A stretch of 64,000 nt of DNA, from contig JARFQW010000032.1 of assembly GCA_029287575.1 (NCBI GenBank), forward strand, positions 35,355-99,354, read 5' to 3'. Under the pieces are notes generated by a model. It did no database searches. It was given only the letters and a program-made list of their open reading frames with translations, and had not been told where the DNA came from. This DNA comes from Gammaproteobacteria bacterium (GTDB lineage: Bacteria; Pseudomonadota; Gammaproteobacteria; Steroidobacterales; XN24). This document shows, in pieces, positions 7,701-17,004 of the stretch. The stretch's first letter is position 1; every line of letters begins with the position of its first letter. The position numbers and the translations under genes were made by a program.

Positions 7701-9068
7701 ATGCAGAACTTCGAGTCCATCAGCCCGGTTGACGGGACCCGCGTGTTTTCGACGCCGGCCTTTGACGAGGCGCAGGTCGAGCGCTGCCTTGTCCGCAACC
7801 AGGATGCGGCGCCGGCCTGGGCCGAGCGGCCGGTCGCCGAGCGGGCGGGATTCCTGAGAAAGGCCGCGGGGCTGCTGCGACAGCGGCGCGACGAACTGGC
7901 CCGACTGGCGACCCGGGAAATGGGCAAACCCATCGCCCAGGCCCTCGCGGAGGTCGACAAGTGCGCGCTGGTCTGCGATCACTACGCGGACCATGGCGCG
8001 GACTACCTGGCGGACGAGATCGTCGAGACCGATGCGGCCCGAAGCCTGGTGGCCTACCAGCCCCTCGGGACGATTCTCGGCGTCATGCCATGGAATTTCC
8101 CCTTCTGGCAGGTGTTCCGGTACACCGCGCCGGGCCTGGTGGCCGGTAACACCACCCTGCTGAAGCACGCCTCCAACGTCTCCCGCTGCGCCCTGGCCAT
8201 CGAGACGATCCTCCGCGATGCCGGAGTCCCGGACGGCGTCTTCGTCACCCTGCTGGTGCCGTCGTCGCGGGTCAACGGCCTCATTGCCGATGAGCGGATT
8301 GCCGCGGTTACCCTGACGGGCAGCGAGCCCGCCGGCCGGGCCGTCGGGGCGGCGGCCGGCGCGCACCTGAAGAAAACCGTGCTGGAACTCGGCGGGTCAG
8401 ATCCCTTTATCGTCCTGGATGATGCGGACCTTGAGAAAACCGCCGCCTGCGCCGTGACCGCCCGCTACCAGAACTGCGGTCAGAGCTGTATCGCCGCGAA
8501 GCGGTTCATCGTAACGCCGGGAATTCATGACCGTTTCCTGGAGGCGTTCCGGTCGGCAGTCTCCGAGCTCAAACCGGCCGATCCGATGGACCCGGACACC
8601 CGCATCGGACCCATGGCCCGGACGGATCTTCGTGACGAACTCCACCGCCAGGTGAGCGATGCGGTCCACAAGGGCGCGCGTGTCGTCATCGGCGGGGAGG
8701 TGCCTGAGGGACCGGGGGCGTGGTATCCGCCATCGATCCTTGCCGATACGCATCCCGGTATGAAGCTCTGGGCCGAAGAGGTGTTCGGTCCGGTGGCTGT
8801 GGTGATTCGGGCCGGCAATGAGGCGGCCGCGGTGGCCATCGCCAATGCCAGCCGCTTCGGCCTCGGCGGCAGCGTCTGGACCCGCGATCCGGAACGGGGT
8901 GAAGCCGTGGCCCGGCGGCTGGCCTGTGGGGCGGCATTCGTCAATACGGTGGTCAAAAGCGATCCTCGCCTGCCCTTCGGGGGCATCAAGGCGTCCGGTT
9001 ACGGCCGGGAACTCTCCCGCCACGGCCTTCGGGAGTTCGTCAACGCGAAAACCGTCTGGGCGGGCTGA
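7701..9068 (+). CDS. NAD(P)-dependent aldehyde dehydrogenase, succinate-semialdehyde type
   Basis: A 455-residue ALDH-superfamily enzyme, closest in length and layout to the Sad/YneI group of succinate-semialdehyde dehydrogenases. Readable motifs: PWNFPFW near residue 130 (cofactor-binding Asn), TGSEPAGR (NAD loop), general-base Glu in LELGGSDPF near 228, nucleophile Cys in NCGQSC near 263, EEVFGPV, and the C-terminal LPFGGIKASGYGREL. It oxidises an aldehyde, possibly succinate semialdehyde, to the acid in the cytoplasm. ATG 7701 begins where the family begins; in-frame upstream starts would only add non-homologous sequence. It lies 147 bp after the lipoprotein gene and is likely transcribed alone. 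Confidence 0.88.
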   Translation: MQNFESISPVDGTRVFSTPAFDEAQVERCLVRNQDAAPAWAERPVAERAGFLRKAAGLLRQRRDELARLATREMGKPIAQALAEVDKCALVCDHYADHGADYLADEIVETDAARSLVAYQPLGTILGVMPWNFPFWQVFRYTAPGLVAGNTTLLKHASNVSRCALAIETILRDAGVPDGVFVTLLVPSSRVNGLIADERIAAVTLTGSEPAGRAVGAAAGAHLKKTVLELGGSDPFIVLDDADLEKTAACAVTARYQNCGQSCIAAKRFIVTPGIHDRFLEAFRSAVSELKPADPMDPDTRIGPMARTDLRDELHRQVSDAVHKGARVVIGGEVPEGPGAWYPPSILADTHPGMKLWAEEVFGPVAVVIRAGNEAAAVAIANASRFGLGGSVWTRDPERGEAVARRLACGAAFVNTVVKSDPRLPFGGIKASGYGRELSRHGLREFVNAKTVWAG

Positions 9069-9147
9069 ACGGGAACTGTGCACTGTTCGGTCTGGGTGAT
9101 TTCACATAGTGTCGCCCCGCAACGCGTACTTTTCAGGAGGAAATCAC

Positions 9148-9573
9148 GTGCGCCAGTCCAATCCCCCCAAGGACAAAGTCAGTAAGAACAGCAGCTTGCG
9201 GTCCGGTGCGGTCCGTGCGGTCGTGGCCTGGGTATCCGTGGCCCTGCTGAGCGTCGGAGTCTGGCAGACGGCAGCCGCCGGCATCATCGGGACCCGTTCG
9301 GTGCTGGACGCCGAGCTTCGCGACGTGCGTATCGAGCAGGTGGAGCGGCTGCTGAGCCAGGCACAGGTCCGCGACCAGCTGGTCGCGCTGGGCGTCGATC
9401 CCGCCTGGGCCGTCACCCGTGTAGCCAGCCTGACGGACGAAGAGCTGCGTCTGCTGGAGCAGGACCTCCAGAACCTTCCCGCAGGCGGCCTGCTGGAGGT
9501 CATCGGGATAGTGTTCGTTGTGCTGCTCGTACTCGAACTCGTCGGTGTCACCGATATCTTCAAGAAGATGTAG
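9148..9573 (+). CDS. PA2779 family small membrane protein
   Basis: A 141-residue protein with an N-terminal hydrophobic segment (about residues 24-45, VVAWVSVALL) and a C-terminal one (about 115-138, VIGIVFVVLLVLELVGVTD), separated by a charged helical region. This matches the PA2779 family, which is nearly always followed by a PA2778 family cysteine peptidase, as here. The start is the GTG at 9148, six or so bases after a perfect AGGAGG; an ATG further upstream lacks a ribosome site. Its job is unknown; genetic pairing suggests it assists or is processed by the downstream peptidase. Confidence 0.8.
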   Translation: MRQSNPPKDKVSKNSSLRSGAVRAVVAWVSVALLSVGVWQTAAAGIIGTRSVLDAELRDVRIEQVERLLSQAQVRDQLVALGVDPAWAVTRVASLTDEELRLLEQDLQNLPAGGLLEVIGIVFVVLLVLELVGVTDIFKKM

Positions 9574-10561
9574 CCTGCCGCGGCTTGCGGCGGCCCTGCT
9601 GACGGCCGCGGCGGCGTTCGGATTGAGCGGCTGCATCACCGCACCGCCGGAAGCCGCGGCGCTTTCCGGACGCCCCCCCGTGGAGCTGACCGGCGTGCCG
9701 TTCTTCCCCCAGGCAGACTACCAGTGCGGCCCGGCGGCTCTGGCAACGGCCTTGTCCGCCGCCGGCCAGCCCGTCTCGGCGGAGGAACTGGTTGCCGAGG
9801 TCTATGTGCCCGGGCTGCAGGGAAGCCTGCAGCCGGAGCTGCTCGCCGCGGCCCGGCGCCGCGGCCTTTTGCCCTACGTGCTGCGGGGCTCACTGGAGGA
9901 ACTCGCCGCCGAGCTGGACCAAGGCCGGCCCGTGCTCGTGCTCCAGAATCTGCATTGGCTGGGCCCTCCGGCCTGGCACTACGCCGTCATTGTCGGCATG
10001 GCTGGGGCAGATTCCGAGGTTATCCTTCGCTCGGGCGAAGAGCGTCGCCGGGTCGAGCCGCTGTGGCGATTTCTGCGCTCCTGGGATGCCGCGGACCGGT
10101 GGGCTGTCGTGCTGCTGGAGCCCGGCCAGCTTCCGGCGCGCCCCGATCGATACCGGTATCTTCGTTCGGTAACGGAACTGGAGGCATCCGGCCACTCGTC
10201 GGCAGCGCATGCCGCCTATCTCGCCGCCGAGAAGACCTGGCCGGGCGACCCGGTCGTGCGCGCCGGCCTGGGCAACACCGCCCTGGCCATGGGCCAGTGG
10301 AAGGACGCCGCTGAAGTCTATTCGGCCATGCTCGCCGAAGATGCTGGCAACGTTCTGGCCGGTAACAACCTGGCGGTTGCGCTGGTGGAGCTGGGCTGTC
10401 CGGCGACCGCAGTGGCCCTGGCCGACCGGGCACTGGCGGCTCTCGGCGCCGAGGACCGGCGCCGGCCGGTTATCGAAGACACCCGGTCCCAGGCCCTGAG
10501 CCGGCAGGGTCCTCGGGAGCCCGACGACTGCCGGTCCTACGGAGACGTGTCTCTGCGCTGA
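9545..10561 (+). CDS. PA2778 family C39-like cysteine peptidase lipoprotein with TPR region
   Basis: A 338-residue lipoprotein. Starting at GTG 9545 gives a compact signal peptide (SSRRCSLPRLAAALL...GLSGC) with a lipobox Cys. The central part is a papain-like C39 peptidase domain: Cys in DYQCGPAALATAL and His in WHYAVIVG. The last 130 residues contain tetratricopeptide-like helices (AGLGNTALAMGQWKDAAEVY and following). The start overlaps the end of the PA2779 gene by 29 bp, so the pair is translationally coupled. Predicted to act at the periplasmic face of a membrane; the target peptide is unknown. Confidence 0.82.
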   Translation: MSPISSRRCSLPRLAAALLTAAAAFGLSGCITAPPEAAALSGRPPVELTGVPFFPQADYQCGPAALATALSAAGQPVSAEELVAEVYVPGLQGSLQPELLAAARRRGLLPYVLRGSLEELAAELDQGRPVLVLQNLHWLGPPAWHYAVIVGMAGADSEVILRSGEERRRVEPLWRFLRSWDAADRWAVVLLEPGQLPARPDRYRYLRSVTELEASGHSSAAHAAYLAAEKTWPGDPVVRAGLGNTALAMGQWKDAAEVYSAMLAEDAGNVLAGNNLAVALVELGCPATAVALADRALAALGAEDRRRPVIEDTRSQALSRQGPREPDDCRSYGDVSLR

Positions 10562-10576
10562 ACTCCGGAACGGATA

Positions 10577-11443
10577 TCAATCCGCTGGCGGCGCATGGCC
10601 GAGCACCCGGGCCCGGGACTGTTCCCGGGGGCGGCGGACATCGTTCCCTGCCAGGGCCTCGTAGGCCGCGCGCACCGTGTCCGCGTCATAGGCCCGTTCC
10701 AGGCGGCGCACGGTGAAATGTCCACGGGCCATGTCCTGGAAATGCTGCATGAAGATGGCGTTCAGCGTGGCCCCGGAAATGGCGCCGGCCACCGGCACCA
10801 TCTGAAAGGCCAGCTTGTCGCCGACCGCAACCCCGAAGCGAGCCGCGACGGCTCGGGCCAGCTGCACGGTGGCCGGCAGGCTGGCATGGGCCAGGCCTTT
10901 TTCGACCAGGGTGCGACTGACGGTGGAGAGATGGAAGGCGAGGGCCATCCTCAACCCGTAGTATCCGGTTTCCGCGGCATCGTCGTCGGCCCGCCGGCCG
11001 CCGTATGCAAACACTTCCACGCAGGCCAGTCTCGCGGTGGCATCGTCGAGGTCCTCGCCGTGGCTGCGGGCGATGTCGGCAATCGAGCGCAGCATGAGGG
11101 TGGTGGACACCGGCAGCTCGGCGAGGGTGCCCGGCAGGCCGAAGAAGCCGCCGGCGGCACCGGTGGCCATGCCGAGGACCCGGTGCAGATCCGAGCGGTC
11201 GGCGGTGGGATGCCGGCCCGGCATGGACAGCATGGCGGTTCCCAGAGCCCGGAGAATCGCGGCCTCGGCGATCCGGTGGACCCGCCGGGACAATCCTGAC
11301 GGCAGCAGCCGCACGGCTTCCTCCAGCGGCAGTCCCACCAGGGCGGTGAGCCGCGCGGCAAGGCTCGGATACTCCAGCAGGCCACGCGCTGCGACCAGGG
11401 CGTCCTGGTCGGCAGGCTCGAGGCGGGCGATGTCGGAATTCAT
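10577..11443 (-). CDS. EcsC family protein
   Basis: A 288-residue protein of the EcsC family, recognisable by the DLHRVLGMATGAAGGFFGLPGTLAELPVST-type glycine-rich helix region near residues 85-115 and the later GVAVGDKLAFQMVPVAGA...NAIFMQHFQDMA region. EcsC proteins are small helical proteins that often accompany transporters, including the Bacillus Ecs ABC transporter, but their biochemical role is unknown. The gene starts only 9 bp after the metK-like stop codon and on the same strand, so it is probably the last gene of the DUF5132-ATPase-metK operon. Confidence 0.82.
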   Translation of the reverse strand: MNSDIARLEPADQDALVAARGLLEYPSLAARLTALVGLPLEEAVRLLPSGLSRRVHRIAEAAILRALGTAMLSMPGRHPTADRSDLHRVLGMATGAAGGFFGLPGTLAELPVSTTLMLRSIADIARSHGEDLDDATARLACVEVFAYGGRRADDDAAETGYYGLRMALAFHLSTVSRTLVEKGLAHASLPATVQLARAVAARFGVAVGDKLAFQMVPVAGAISGATLNAIFMQHFQDMARGHFTVRRLERAYDADTVRAAYEALAGNDVRRPREQSRARVLGHAPPAD

Positions 11444-11452
11444 GGTCAGATG

Positions 11453-12610
11453 CTAACCGAGTTGGGCAGCCAGATCCCGCCGCTCCCAGGGCAGATCCAG
11501 GTCTTCCCGGCCCATGTGGCCGTAGACCGCTAGACGGCGGAAAAAGGCCTGGGCCGCGGGCTGGGGTTCGCCGAGGCCGAAATGTTTCAGCAGGCCGGCC
11601 GGCCGCAGATCGATGGCCTTTTCCAGCCGCGCGATCAACTCGTCATCCGGCAGCGCGCCGGTGCCGAAGGTGTCGACCCAGAGGCTGACGGGCTCGGCAC
11701 GGCCGCTGGTCCACGAGATCTGGATTTCGCAGGACTCGGCAAGCCCGGCCGCGACCGCGTTCTTGGCCAGATAGCGGGCGGCATAGGCGCCCAGCCGATC
11801 AATCCGCGACGGATCCTTGCCCGACAGCGCCGCGCCGCCGTGGCGCGCGTACTCTCCATAGGTGTCCATCCCCGTCTTGCGGCCGGTCAGGCCGGCATGC
11901 AGCGTCGGCCCGCCGGTGGCCAGCGCTCCGTCGGGCTGGATGAACAGATCGCTGCGGCGGTCCATTTCCAGTTCCCTTGCCGCCAGGACCGGGTCCACGA
12001 CCTCCTTCTTCAACAGCCGCCGGAGTGTCCGTGAGTCGGGTGCCCGCCCGGCGTCTCCTGTCAGCACCAGCGCCAGGGCATGAATACGCCCGGGCCGGCC
12101 GTTGTGGATTTCCACCGCCGCCTGGGTCTTGCAGTCGGGGGAAAGGAAGTCCAGCGTGCCGGCCATGCGCACCTCGTCGAGCTGCCGGGCCAGCCCGTGG
12201 GCCAGATCCAGCGGCAACGGCATCAGCGATTCGGTCTGGCTGCAGGCAAAGCCCAGCACGGTAACCGGGGCGTCGGCTGGCGTGCCCGGCCCCGCCGCGT
12301 CCCGGCGAGGCGCGTCGGACCGGGTCAGCGTGCTCAGAACGGTGCAACGGTCCGGGTCGAACTCGCGGCGGTCATAGCCGATGTCCTCGATGACATCGCG
12401 CGCGGCCCGGGTAATGTCCACCTCCTCGTCGGCATGGTAGCGGGCCGCAAGAAATACAATGCCCGTGGCGACAGCGCACTCGGCGTCCACGCGGGCAAAG
12501 CCATCCTGTGCCAGGAAACGATCCACGATGGCGTCGCTGATCTGGTCACACAGTTTGTCGGGATGGCCGCGAGTGACGGATTCCGAAACAAAAACCGACG
12601 CTTTGCTCAT
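11453..12610 (-). CDS. metK: Divergent S-adenosylmethionine synthetase (MetK) paralog
   Basis: A 385-residue member of the S-adenosylmethionine synthetase family, which makes SAM from methionine and ATP. Conserved: GHPDK (His16), PDCKTQ (Lys161), GLTGRK (240-245), [11 protein letters not shown] and [10 protein letters not shown] (263-272). Missing: the GAGDQG nucleotide motif that precedes the LMFGYA segment in housekeeping MetK; the aligned residues 111-116 read PADAPV, followed by [15 protein letters not shown]. This is therefore a specialised or second MetK. Its ATG overlaps the stop of the upstream P-type ATPase gene (ATGA), showing translational coupling. The housekeeping metK is not in the window. 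Confidence 0.85.
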   Translation of the reverse strand: MSKASVFVSESVTRGHPDKLCDQISDAIVDRFLAQDGFARVDAECAVATGIVFLAARYHADEEVDITRAARDVIEDIGYDRREFDPDRCTVLSTLTRSDAPRRDAAGPGTPADAPVTVLGFACSQTESLMPLPLDLAHGLARQLDEVRMAGTLDFLSPDCKTQAAVEIHNGRPGRIHALALVLTGDAGRAPDSRTLRRLLKKEVVDPVLAARELEMDRRSDLFIQPDGALATGGPTLHAGLTGRKTGMDTYGEYARHGGAALSGKDPSRIDRLGAYAARYLAKNAVAAGLAESCEIQISWTSGRAEPVSLWVDTFGTGALPDDELIARLEKAIDLRPAGLLKHFGLGEPQPAAQAFFRRLAVYGHMGREDLDLPWERRDLAAQLG

Positions 12611-15600
12611 GACGACTTCTCCTCGACGGGCGGGCCGCCCGCTGCGGCCGCCCGCCGCTCTTTCAGAGCCCGGTTGATCATGGCCGGGGCGATGGCGCCG
12701 GCGGCGGTGACCGCCAGGTCCACGATGCCCGGCCGGGCGGCTCCCAGGAGCCGGCGGGTTGGCGGAAACAACAGCGCGAGACCCTGCAGGGCGAGGCTGC
12801 CGCCGACGGCCAGGTCCAGGCGCCAGTTGCCGGAGGACGACGCCGACGGGCGCGCCCTGCGGCACACGTAGGCGTGGATCAGCTGGGCCGCGGTCAGGGT
12901 GGAAAAGGCCAGCGTTCCGGCCCGGGGCCCGGGACCGTAGCGGGCGAGCCCGAAGCGGTAGGCGGCCAGGGCCGAAACCGAAATCACCGCCGATTCCCCG
13001 AGCATCCGGCGCAGATCGTCCCCGGTCACCACCGGCTCGTCCGGGTCTCGGGGCGGCTGGGCCAGCACGTCCTCCTCGGGCCGTTCCAACGCCAGGGCGA
13101 GGGCGGGGAACACGTCGGTCACCAGGTTGATCCATAGCAGCTGCAGCGGATTGAGGGGCTGGGGCATCCCGAGTGCCAGGCCGGCGAGCATGACTTCGAT
13201 CTCGCTGAAGTTCGTTGAGAGGAGGTAATGGATGGACTTGCGGATGTTGGCGTAAATGCCCCGGCCCTGGGCAATGGCATCGATGAGTGTTGCGAGCTTG
13301 TCGTCGTCGGCCACCACGTCGGCGATCGCGCCGGCGATCTCGGAATGGCCTCCGCCCATTGCCACCCCCACGTCCGCGGCCTTCAGGGCCGGGCCGTCGT
13401 TGATGCCGTCGCCGGTCATCCCGACGACGAGCCCGTCGTCCTGCAGCGCCCGGACGATCTCGAGCTTGTCGGCCGGGCTGACCCGGGCGAACACGTCCGT
13501 GGAATGGGCCAGGCCGGCGAGCACGGCCGGTTCCAGGTTGCTGAGCTGGCCGGCCTCCAGTACCCGGAGTTCCGGTTTGCCGCTGAGACCGAGTTCGCGG
13601 CCAACCGCCGCAGCCGTGGCGCCCTGGTCGCCGGTAATCATGACGGTGCGCAAGCCGGCGCCGTGCATTTCCGCCACGAGTGCCTGCATGCCCGGCCGGA
13701 GCGGGTCGGCGAGGCCGACGAGTCCCTGCCAGACCGCCTGGCCAGCAACCGGTTCCGGGCCATCGACACCGGTGGCGCGGGCAACCGCGATGACGCGCAG
13801 GCCTCTGGCTGCCCACCGTCCGTTGAGTCGTGTCAGCGTGGCGCGCCGCGCCGCGGTCAGCTTGCGTCGCCGGCCGCCGCGAACTTCGTGGCCGCAAAGT
13901 TCCAGCACCTGGGCGGGGCTGCCCTTGATGGCCAGCATGGCGCCGCCACGGTCGCCCTCGTGCAGGGTGGCCATGTAGTGCCGCTCGGCGGAGCGATAAA
14001 CGGTTTCCAGGCGGGGATGTTTTGCGGCCACGCGGGCCCCGCTTACGCCGCCGGCATCCGCCAGTTCCAACAGCGCGCGTTCCGTGGGTGAAGCCTCCTC
14101 TCTGCGCTGTGTTTCCCGGCACAGGGCGAGGGTTTCCAGCATGCGTCGCAGGGCCCGGTCCCCGGCTGCGTCCAGGTCGCCGCCCTCGGCGTCCCTGACC
14201 CGCAGGTCGCTCATCACGGTCAGCTCCTCGGCTCCCAGCGCGACGGCTACCGCGGCCATCCGGTTGCGGGTCAGGGTCCCGGTCTTGTCCAGGCAGACCA
14301 CCTGCAGACTGCCGAGAGTTTCGACGGCGTCCAGGCGGCGCACGGAAACGCCGCGGCGGCGCATTTCCCGAATACCCAGTGCCAGGGTCGTCGTGGCGAC
14401 CGCCGGCAGTCCTTCCGGTACGGCGGCGACTCCCAGCGAGAGGGCGGTGCGCAGCACCTGCATGACCGGCAGCCCCCGGGCCAGGCCTATGGCCCCCACC
14501 GCGGCGCAGGCGGCGATACTGGCCACGGCCAGCTGGGTACCCAGGCCGTCGAGCTGGCGCTGCATGGGCGTGGTCGGGGCGCTGACGCTGCCCAGCGCGG
14601 CATGTAGGCGGCCCATCTCGGTCTGCAGACCGGTCTGCACGACCAGGGCGAGCCCGCTGCCCCCCGTGACCGTCGTGCCGCGCCACACCATGTTGGTCCG
14701 TTCCGCGAGCACGGTCTCTTTGGGGTGCACGTTGCCGGCCTGTTTCTGCACCGGGAGGCTCTCCCCGGTCAGCACGGACTCGTCCGTAAACAGGCCCCGG
14801 CTCTGGACCAGGCGCGCATCCGCTGCGATCACCACGCCGGGGGTGAGCATCAGCAGGTCGCCGGGGACCACATCGGTGACACTGATCGTAGTTTCCACGC
14901 CGTCCCGGAGAACGTTCACGAGCTTCCCCGCCGGCGTCGCCATGGCGCGAATGACCCGCTCGGCCTGTCGCTCGGTCGCGAACCCCACCGCAGTATTGGT
15001 GGCCACGACCGACCCGATCGCGAGCGCATCCAGAATCGCCCCGGTCAACACCGAAAGGCCGGCGGACCCCGCGAGAAGCCCCACGGGTGCGGTCACGACC
15101 TGGCGCCGCAACAACTCCGCGGCGCCCGGGGGCTGGCTCTCCGGAAGCGCATTCGGTCCGTGGCGCTGCCGTCGCAGGAGCGCCTCGTCCGCGGTCAGGC
15201 CGGTCAGGACGTCAATGCCGATCTGTTGACCGCAGGCCTCCGCCGTCAGGGTGTGCCAGGCCGGTCCGGAAGGCACGTCATCAAGACCCTCGACCGGCGG
15301 TGTCGGACCCGGCCGGCGGGCTTTCCGGGCGGACGTGTTGCCGGCGCGCCCGGCTTTTTGCTTGTTCGTGGCTGCTTGGCCGTCACGGCTGGACGATGGC
15401 GCCGCCGGCTGACCGGACAGTCCGGCAACGGCGTCCTCGAGATGCCGGAGGATCTGGTCCCGGTTCAGCTGGTGGTGGACGAGCACGGTGCCGGTGGCCG
15501 GGCTGGCCCGGACCTCGTCGACTCCCTTGTGCGTCATGAGCGCATCTTCGATGGCCCGGGCATGGTCGGAACGCCGCCGTAACGCGTCGAGCGCGACGCG

Positions 15601-15663
15601 GGTACGGCCCGGCACGACCCCGTGAACCGGGCGGATCAGCCAGCGGGAGGAACCCTTGGTCAC
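12607..15663 (-). CDS. P-type cation ATPase with N-terminal HMA-like domain
   Basis: A 1018-residue P-type ATPase. Residues about 1-80 form an HMA-like ferredoxin fold ([27 protein letters not shown]) without the CxxC metal site. After a low-complexity linker comes a P2 (Ca/Mg-type) pump: cation-ATPase N-terminal segment ([20 protein letters not shown]), TGES near 298, PEGLP in M4 near 413, phosphorylated DKTGTLT near 458, TGDQGAT, and TGDGIND near 749, with C-terminal membrane helices. Transports a cation, not identifiable from motifs; the PEGLP rather than CPC motif argues against a heavy-metal P1B pump. GTG 15663 is used; it overlaps the HMA2 gene stop by 4 bp, and the gene's own stop overlaps metK. 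Confidence 0.88.
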   Translation of the reverse strand: MTKGSSRWLIRPVHGVVPGRTRVALDALRRRSDHARAIEDALMTHKGVDEVRASPATGTVLVHHQLNRDQILRHLEDAVAGLSGQPAAPSSSRDGQAATNKQKAGRAGNTSARKARRPGPTPPVEGLDDVPSGPAWHTLTAEACGQQIGIDVLTGLTADEALLRRQRHGPNALPESQPPGAAELLRRQVVTAPVGLLAGSAGLSVLTGAILDALAIGSVVATNTAVGFATERQAERVIRAMATPAGKLVNVLRDGVETTISVTDVVPGDLLMLTPGVVIAADARLVQSRGLFTDESVLTGESLPVQKQAGNVHPKETVLAERTNMVWRGTTVTGGSGLALVVQTGLQTEMGRLHAALGSVSAPTTPMQRQLDGLGTQLAVASIAACAAVGAIGLARGLPVMQVLRTALSLGVAAVPEGLPAVATTTLALGIREMRRRGVSVRRLDAVETLGSLQVVCLDKTGTLTRNRMAAVAVALGAEELTVMSDLRVRDAEGGDLDAAGDRALRRMLETLALCRETQRREEASPTERALLELADAGGVSGARVAAKHPRLETVYRSAERHYMATLHEGDRGGAMLAIKGSPAQVLELCGHEVRGGRRRKLTAARRATLTRLNGRWAARGLRVIAVARATGVDGPEPVAGQAVWQGLVGLADPLRPGMQALVAEMHGAGLRTVMITGDQGATAAAVGRELGLSGKPELRVLEAGQLSNLEPAVLAGLAHSTDVFARVSPADKLEIVRALQDDGLVVGMTGDGINDGPALKAADVGVAMGGGHSEIAGAIADVVADDDKLATLIDAIAQGRGIYANIRKSIHYLLSTNFSEIEVMLAGLALGMPQPLNPLQLLWINLVTDVFPALALALERPEEDVLAQPPRDPDEPVVTGDDLRRMLGESAVISVSALAAYRFGLARYGPGPRAGTLAFSTLTAAQLIHAYVCRRARPSASSSGNWRLDLAVGGSLALQGLALLFPPTRRLLGAARPGIVDLAVTAAGAIAPAMINRALKERRAAAAGGPPVEEKSS

Positions 15664-16070
15664 TGGTCCGCGCGTAGCTCTTCCCAGCGGACGATTTCCA
15701 GGGCATACCAGGCCAGCGAAATCGCCGGGACCATGATCTGTCCCCGGACCGCCTGGATTACGGCCAGCCCGAGAAATACGGGTGCGAGGCTGGCCAGGGC
15801 ATCCGCCGCCGCGCCGCCGGAGCGCGCCGGGTCGCGGACCGCGAACCAGCCCCGTTCTTCGCCCACCTCGGGAATCTGCCGCACGGCGAGATCCTTGCCG
15901 CGGATCAGGAAGCTCCCGGTGGCGGAGTTGCCGATGACCCGGACGATGCCGGGGAACTGGTTGATGGCGCGGCGAGTGTCGGCAAACCAATCGTCATCGC
16001 CCTTGCGTTCCGGGATCCGCAGGCGGATTCTCCCAGGCGCCGCATGCACCAGCTCCGCGGCCGGGATCAT
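15660..16070 (-). CDS. HMA2 domain-containing protein
   Basis: A 136-residue protein. Residues 1-75 resemble a heavy-metal-associated (HMA2-type) fold: [18 protein letters not shown] then [20 protein letters not shown]. As in the ATPase next door, there is no CxxC, so it is unlikely to bind copper in the classical way. The second half has a hydrophobic segment ([15 protein letters not shown]...[11 protein letters not shown]), probably membrane-associated. ATG 16070 overlaps the DUF5132 stop (ATGA) and its TGA overlaps the ATPase GTG, so three genes are translationally chained. Likely a partner or regulatory subunit of the pump; this is inference from gene order. Confidence 0.78.
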   Translation of the reverse strand: MIPAAELVHAAPGRIRLRIPERKGDDDWFADTRRAINQFPGIVRVIGNSATGSFLIRGKDLAVRQIPEVGEERGWFAVRDPARSGGAAADALASLAPVFLGLAVIQAVRGQIMVPAISLAWYALEIVRWEELRADQ

Positions 16071-16336
16071 GCCGTTCGCCTCGATGCCTCCCCGGGCGCG
16101 TCGGTGGCTTCCGGGCACCGGGTCTCGACAGCCTGCAGTTCGGCAATCGTATCTTCGGCAACTTCCAGCAGCTCCGCGGCGGTCTCCCGGGCTTTTTCCT
16201 GAAGGATGCGGCCGCTGCGTCCTAGGGCCCGCGCCAGGGGCCTCCCTGAGGCGCCCATGGCGGCTATCACCAGCGGCGTTGCCGCCGCCACCGTTACCCC
16301 CAGCACCATGCCCTTGATCAGATCTCCACGCGCCAT
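16067..16336 (-). CDS. DUF5132 domain-containing small membrane protein
   Basis: An 89-residue protein with an N-terminal membrane segment (GMVLGVTVAAATPLVIAA) followed by SGRPLARALGRSGR and an amphipathic charged helix (EKARETAAELLEVAEDTIAEL). This pattern is characteristic of DUF5132, which tends to occur next to HMA2 proteins and cation ATPases. AGAGG lies just upstream of ATG 16336. It is the first gene of the run DUF5132-HMA2-ATPase-metK-EcsC, and the roughly 160 bp upstream, shared with the divergent CBS gene, should contain the promoter. Function unknown; probably a small accessory of the pump. Confidence 0.75.
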   Translation of the reverse strand: MARGDLIKGMVLGVTVAAATPLVIAAMGASGRPLARALGRSGRILQEKARETAAELLEVAEDTIAELQAVETRCPEATDAPGEASRRTA

Positions 16337-16463
16337 TGCATTACCTCTGGTCCCGTCGCCCGCCGTCCGACGGGTCTGACAACAGCTTAGCGCAGGCCGG
16401 ACCGCTTGGGTCCCCTCTGCCCGTTATCATGTCACGGGCGTCGCTCGCCGGCGTCGTCGGACC

Positions 16464-16469
16464 TATACT
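16464..16469 (+). promoter_or_regulatory. Possible -10 element of the CBS-protein gene
   Basis: TATACT, five of six matches to TATAAT, lies 31 bp before the CBS-protein ATG inside the 164-bp divergent region shared with the DUF5132 operon. No strong -35 partner was found at 16-18 bp. Support is weak and positional only. Confidence 0.3.
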
Positions 16470-16500
16470 TGCCCTGCACTGACGCACGCAAGGGTATGCC

Positions 16501-16938
16501 ATGTTCAGTATTCGCACGGTGTTGAGCCACAAGAAGAATCAGGCCATCGAATCGATTGGTCCGGACGATACGGTGCTCGAAGCGATCAAGCACATGGCCG
16601 AGAAGCGCATCGGCGCCCTGCTGGTCATGGAGGGCGAGGCGGTCGTCGGCATCGTCTCGGAGCGCGACTATGCCCGCAAGGTCATTCTGCAGGGCCGCCG
16701 GTCGGCGGACACCCGGGTCCGGGACATCATGAGCAGCGATGTCGTGACCGCCACCGCGAGCATGACGGCCCGCGAGGGCCTGGAGATCATGACCGAAAAG
16801 CTGATACGGCATCTGCCGATCTACGACGACAGCGCTCTCGTCGGCGTCGTCTCCATCGGCGACCTGGTCAAGACGGTGATCGCCGAACAGGATGCGCTGA
16901 TCAACCAGCTGGAGGCTTACGTCAGCGGGTCGGCCTGA
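16501..16938 (+). CDS. CBS domain pair protein
   Basis: A 145-residue protein consisting of two CBS domains (a Bateman module): roughly residues 10-65 (AIESIGPDDTVLEAIKHMAEKRIGALLV...GIVSERDYARKV) and 75-130 (VRDIMSSDVVTATASMTAREGLEIM...HLPIYDD...VVSIGDLVK). Such stand-alone pairs sense adenine nucleotides or SAM and control enzymes, channels or transporters. It is transcribed away from the DUF5132-ATPase-MetK operon; a regulatory link is possible because both adenylate and SAM are typical CBS ligands, but nothing in the sequence proves it. Confidence 0.88.
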   Translation: MFSIRTVLSHKKNQAIESIGPDDTVLEAIKHMAEKRIGALLVMEGEAVVGIVSERDYARKVILQGRRSADTRVRDIMSSDVVTATASMTAREGLEIMTEKLIRHLPIYDDSALVGVVSIGDLVKTVIAEQDALINQLEAYVSGSA

Positions 16939-17004
16939 CGGCTGATCGGTGCCGAGCCACCGCCGGTTTTCCTGGACCGCCGCCGTCCGCCCCGCCATGG
17001 GCCG

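Noticed and set aside
11453..14686. A long MetK-fusion protein reading through from 14686
   Set aside because: The N-terminal 690 codons are an out-of-frame shadow of the ATPase. The true MetK start is ATG 12610.
12607..15990. A longer P-type ATPase starting near 15990
   Set aside because: The first 109 codons overlap the HMA2 gene in another frame and are low-complexity. GTG 15663 begins the HMA-like domain and overlaps the HMA2 stop in the usual 4-bp way.
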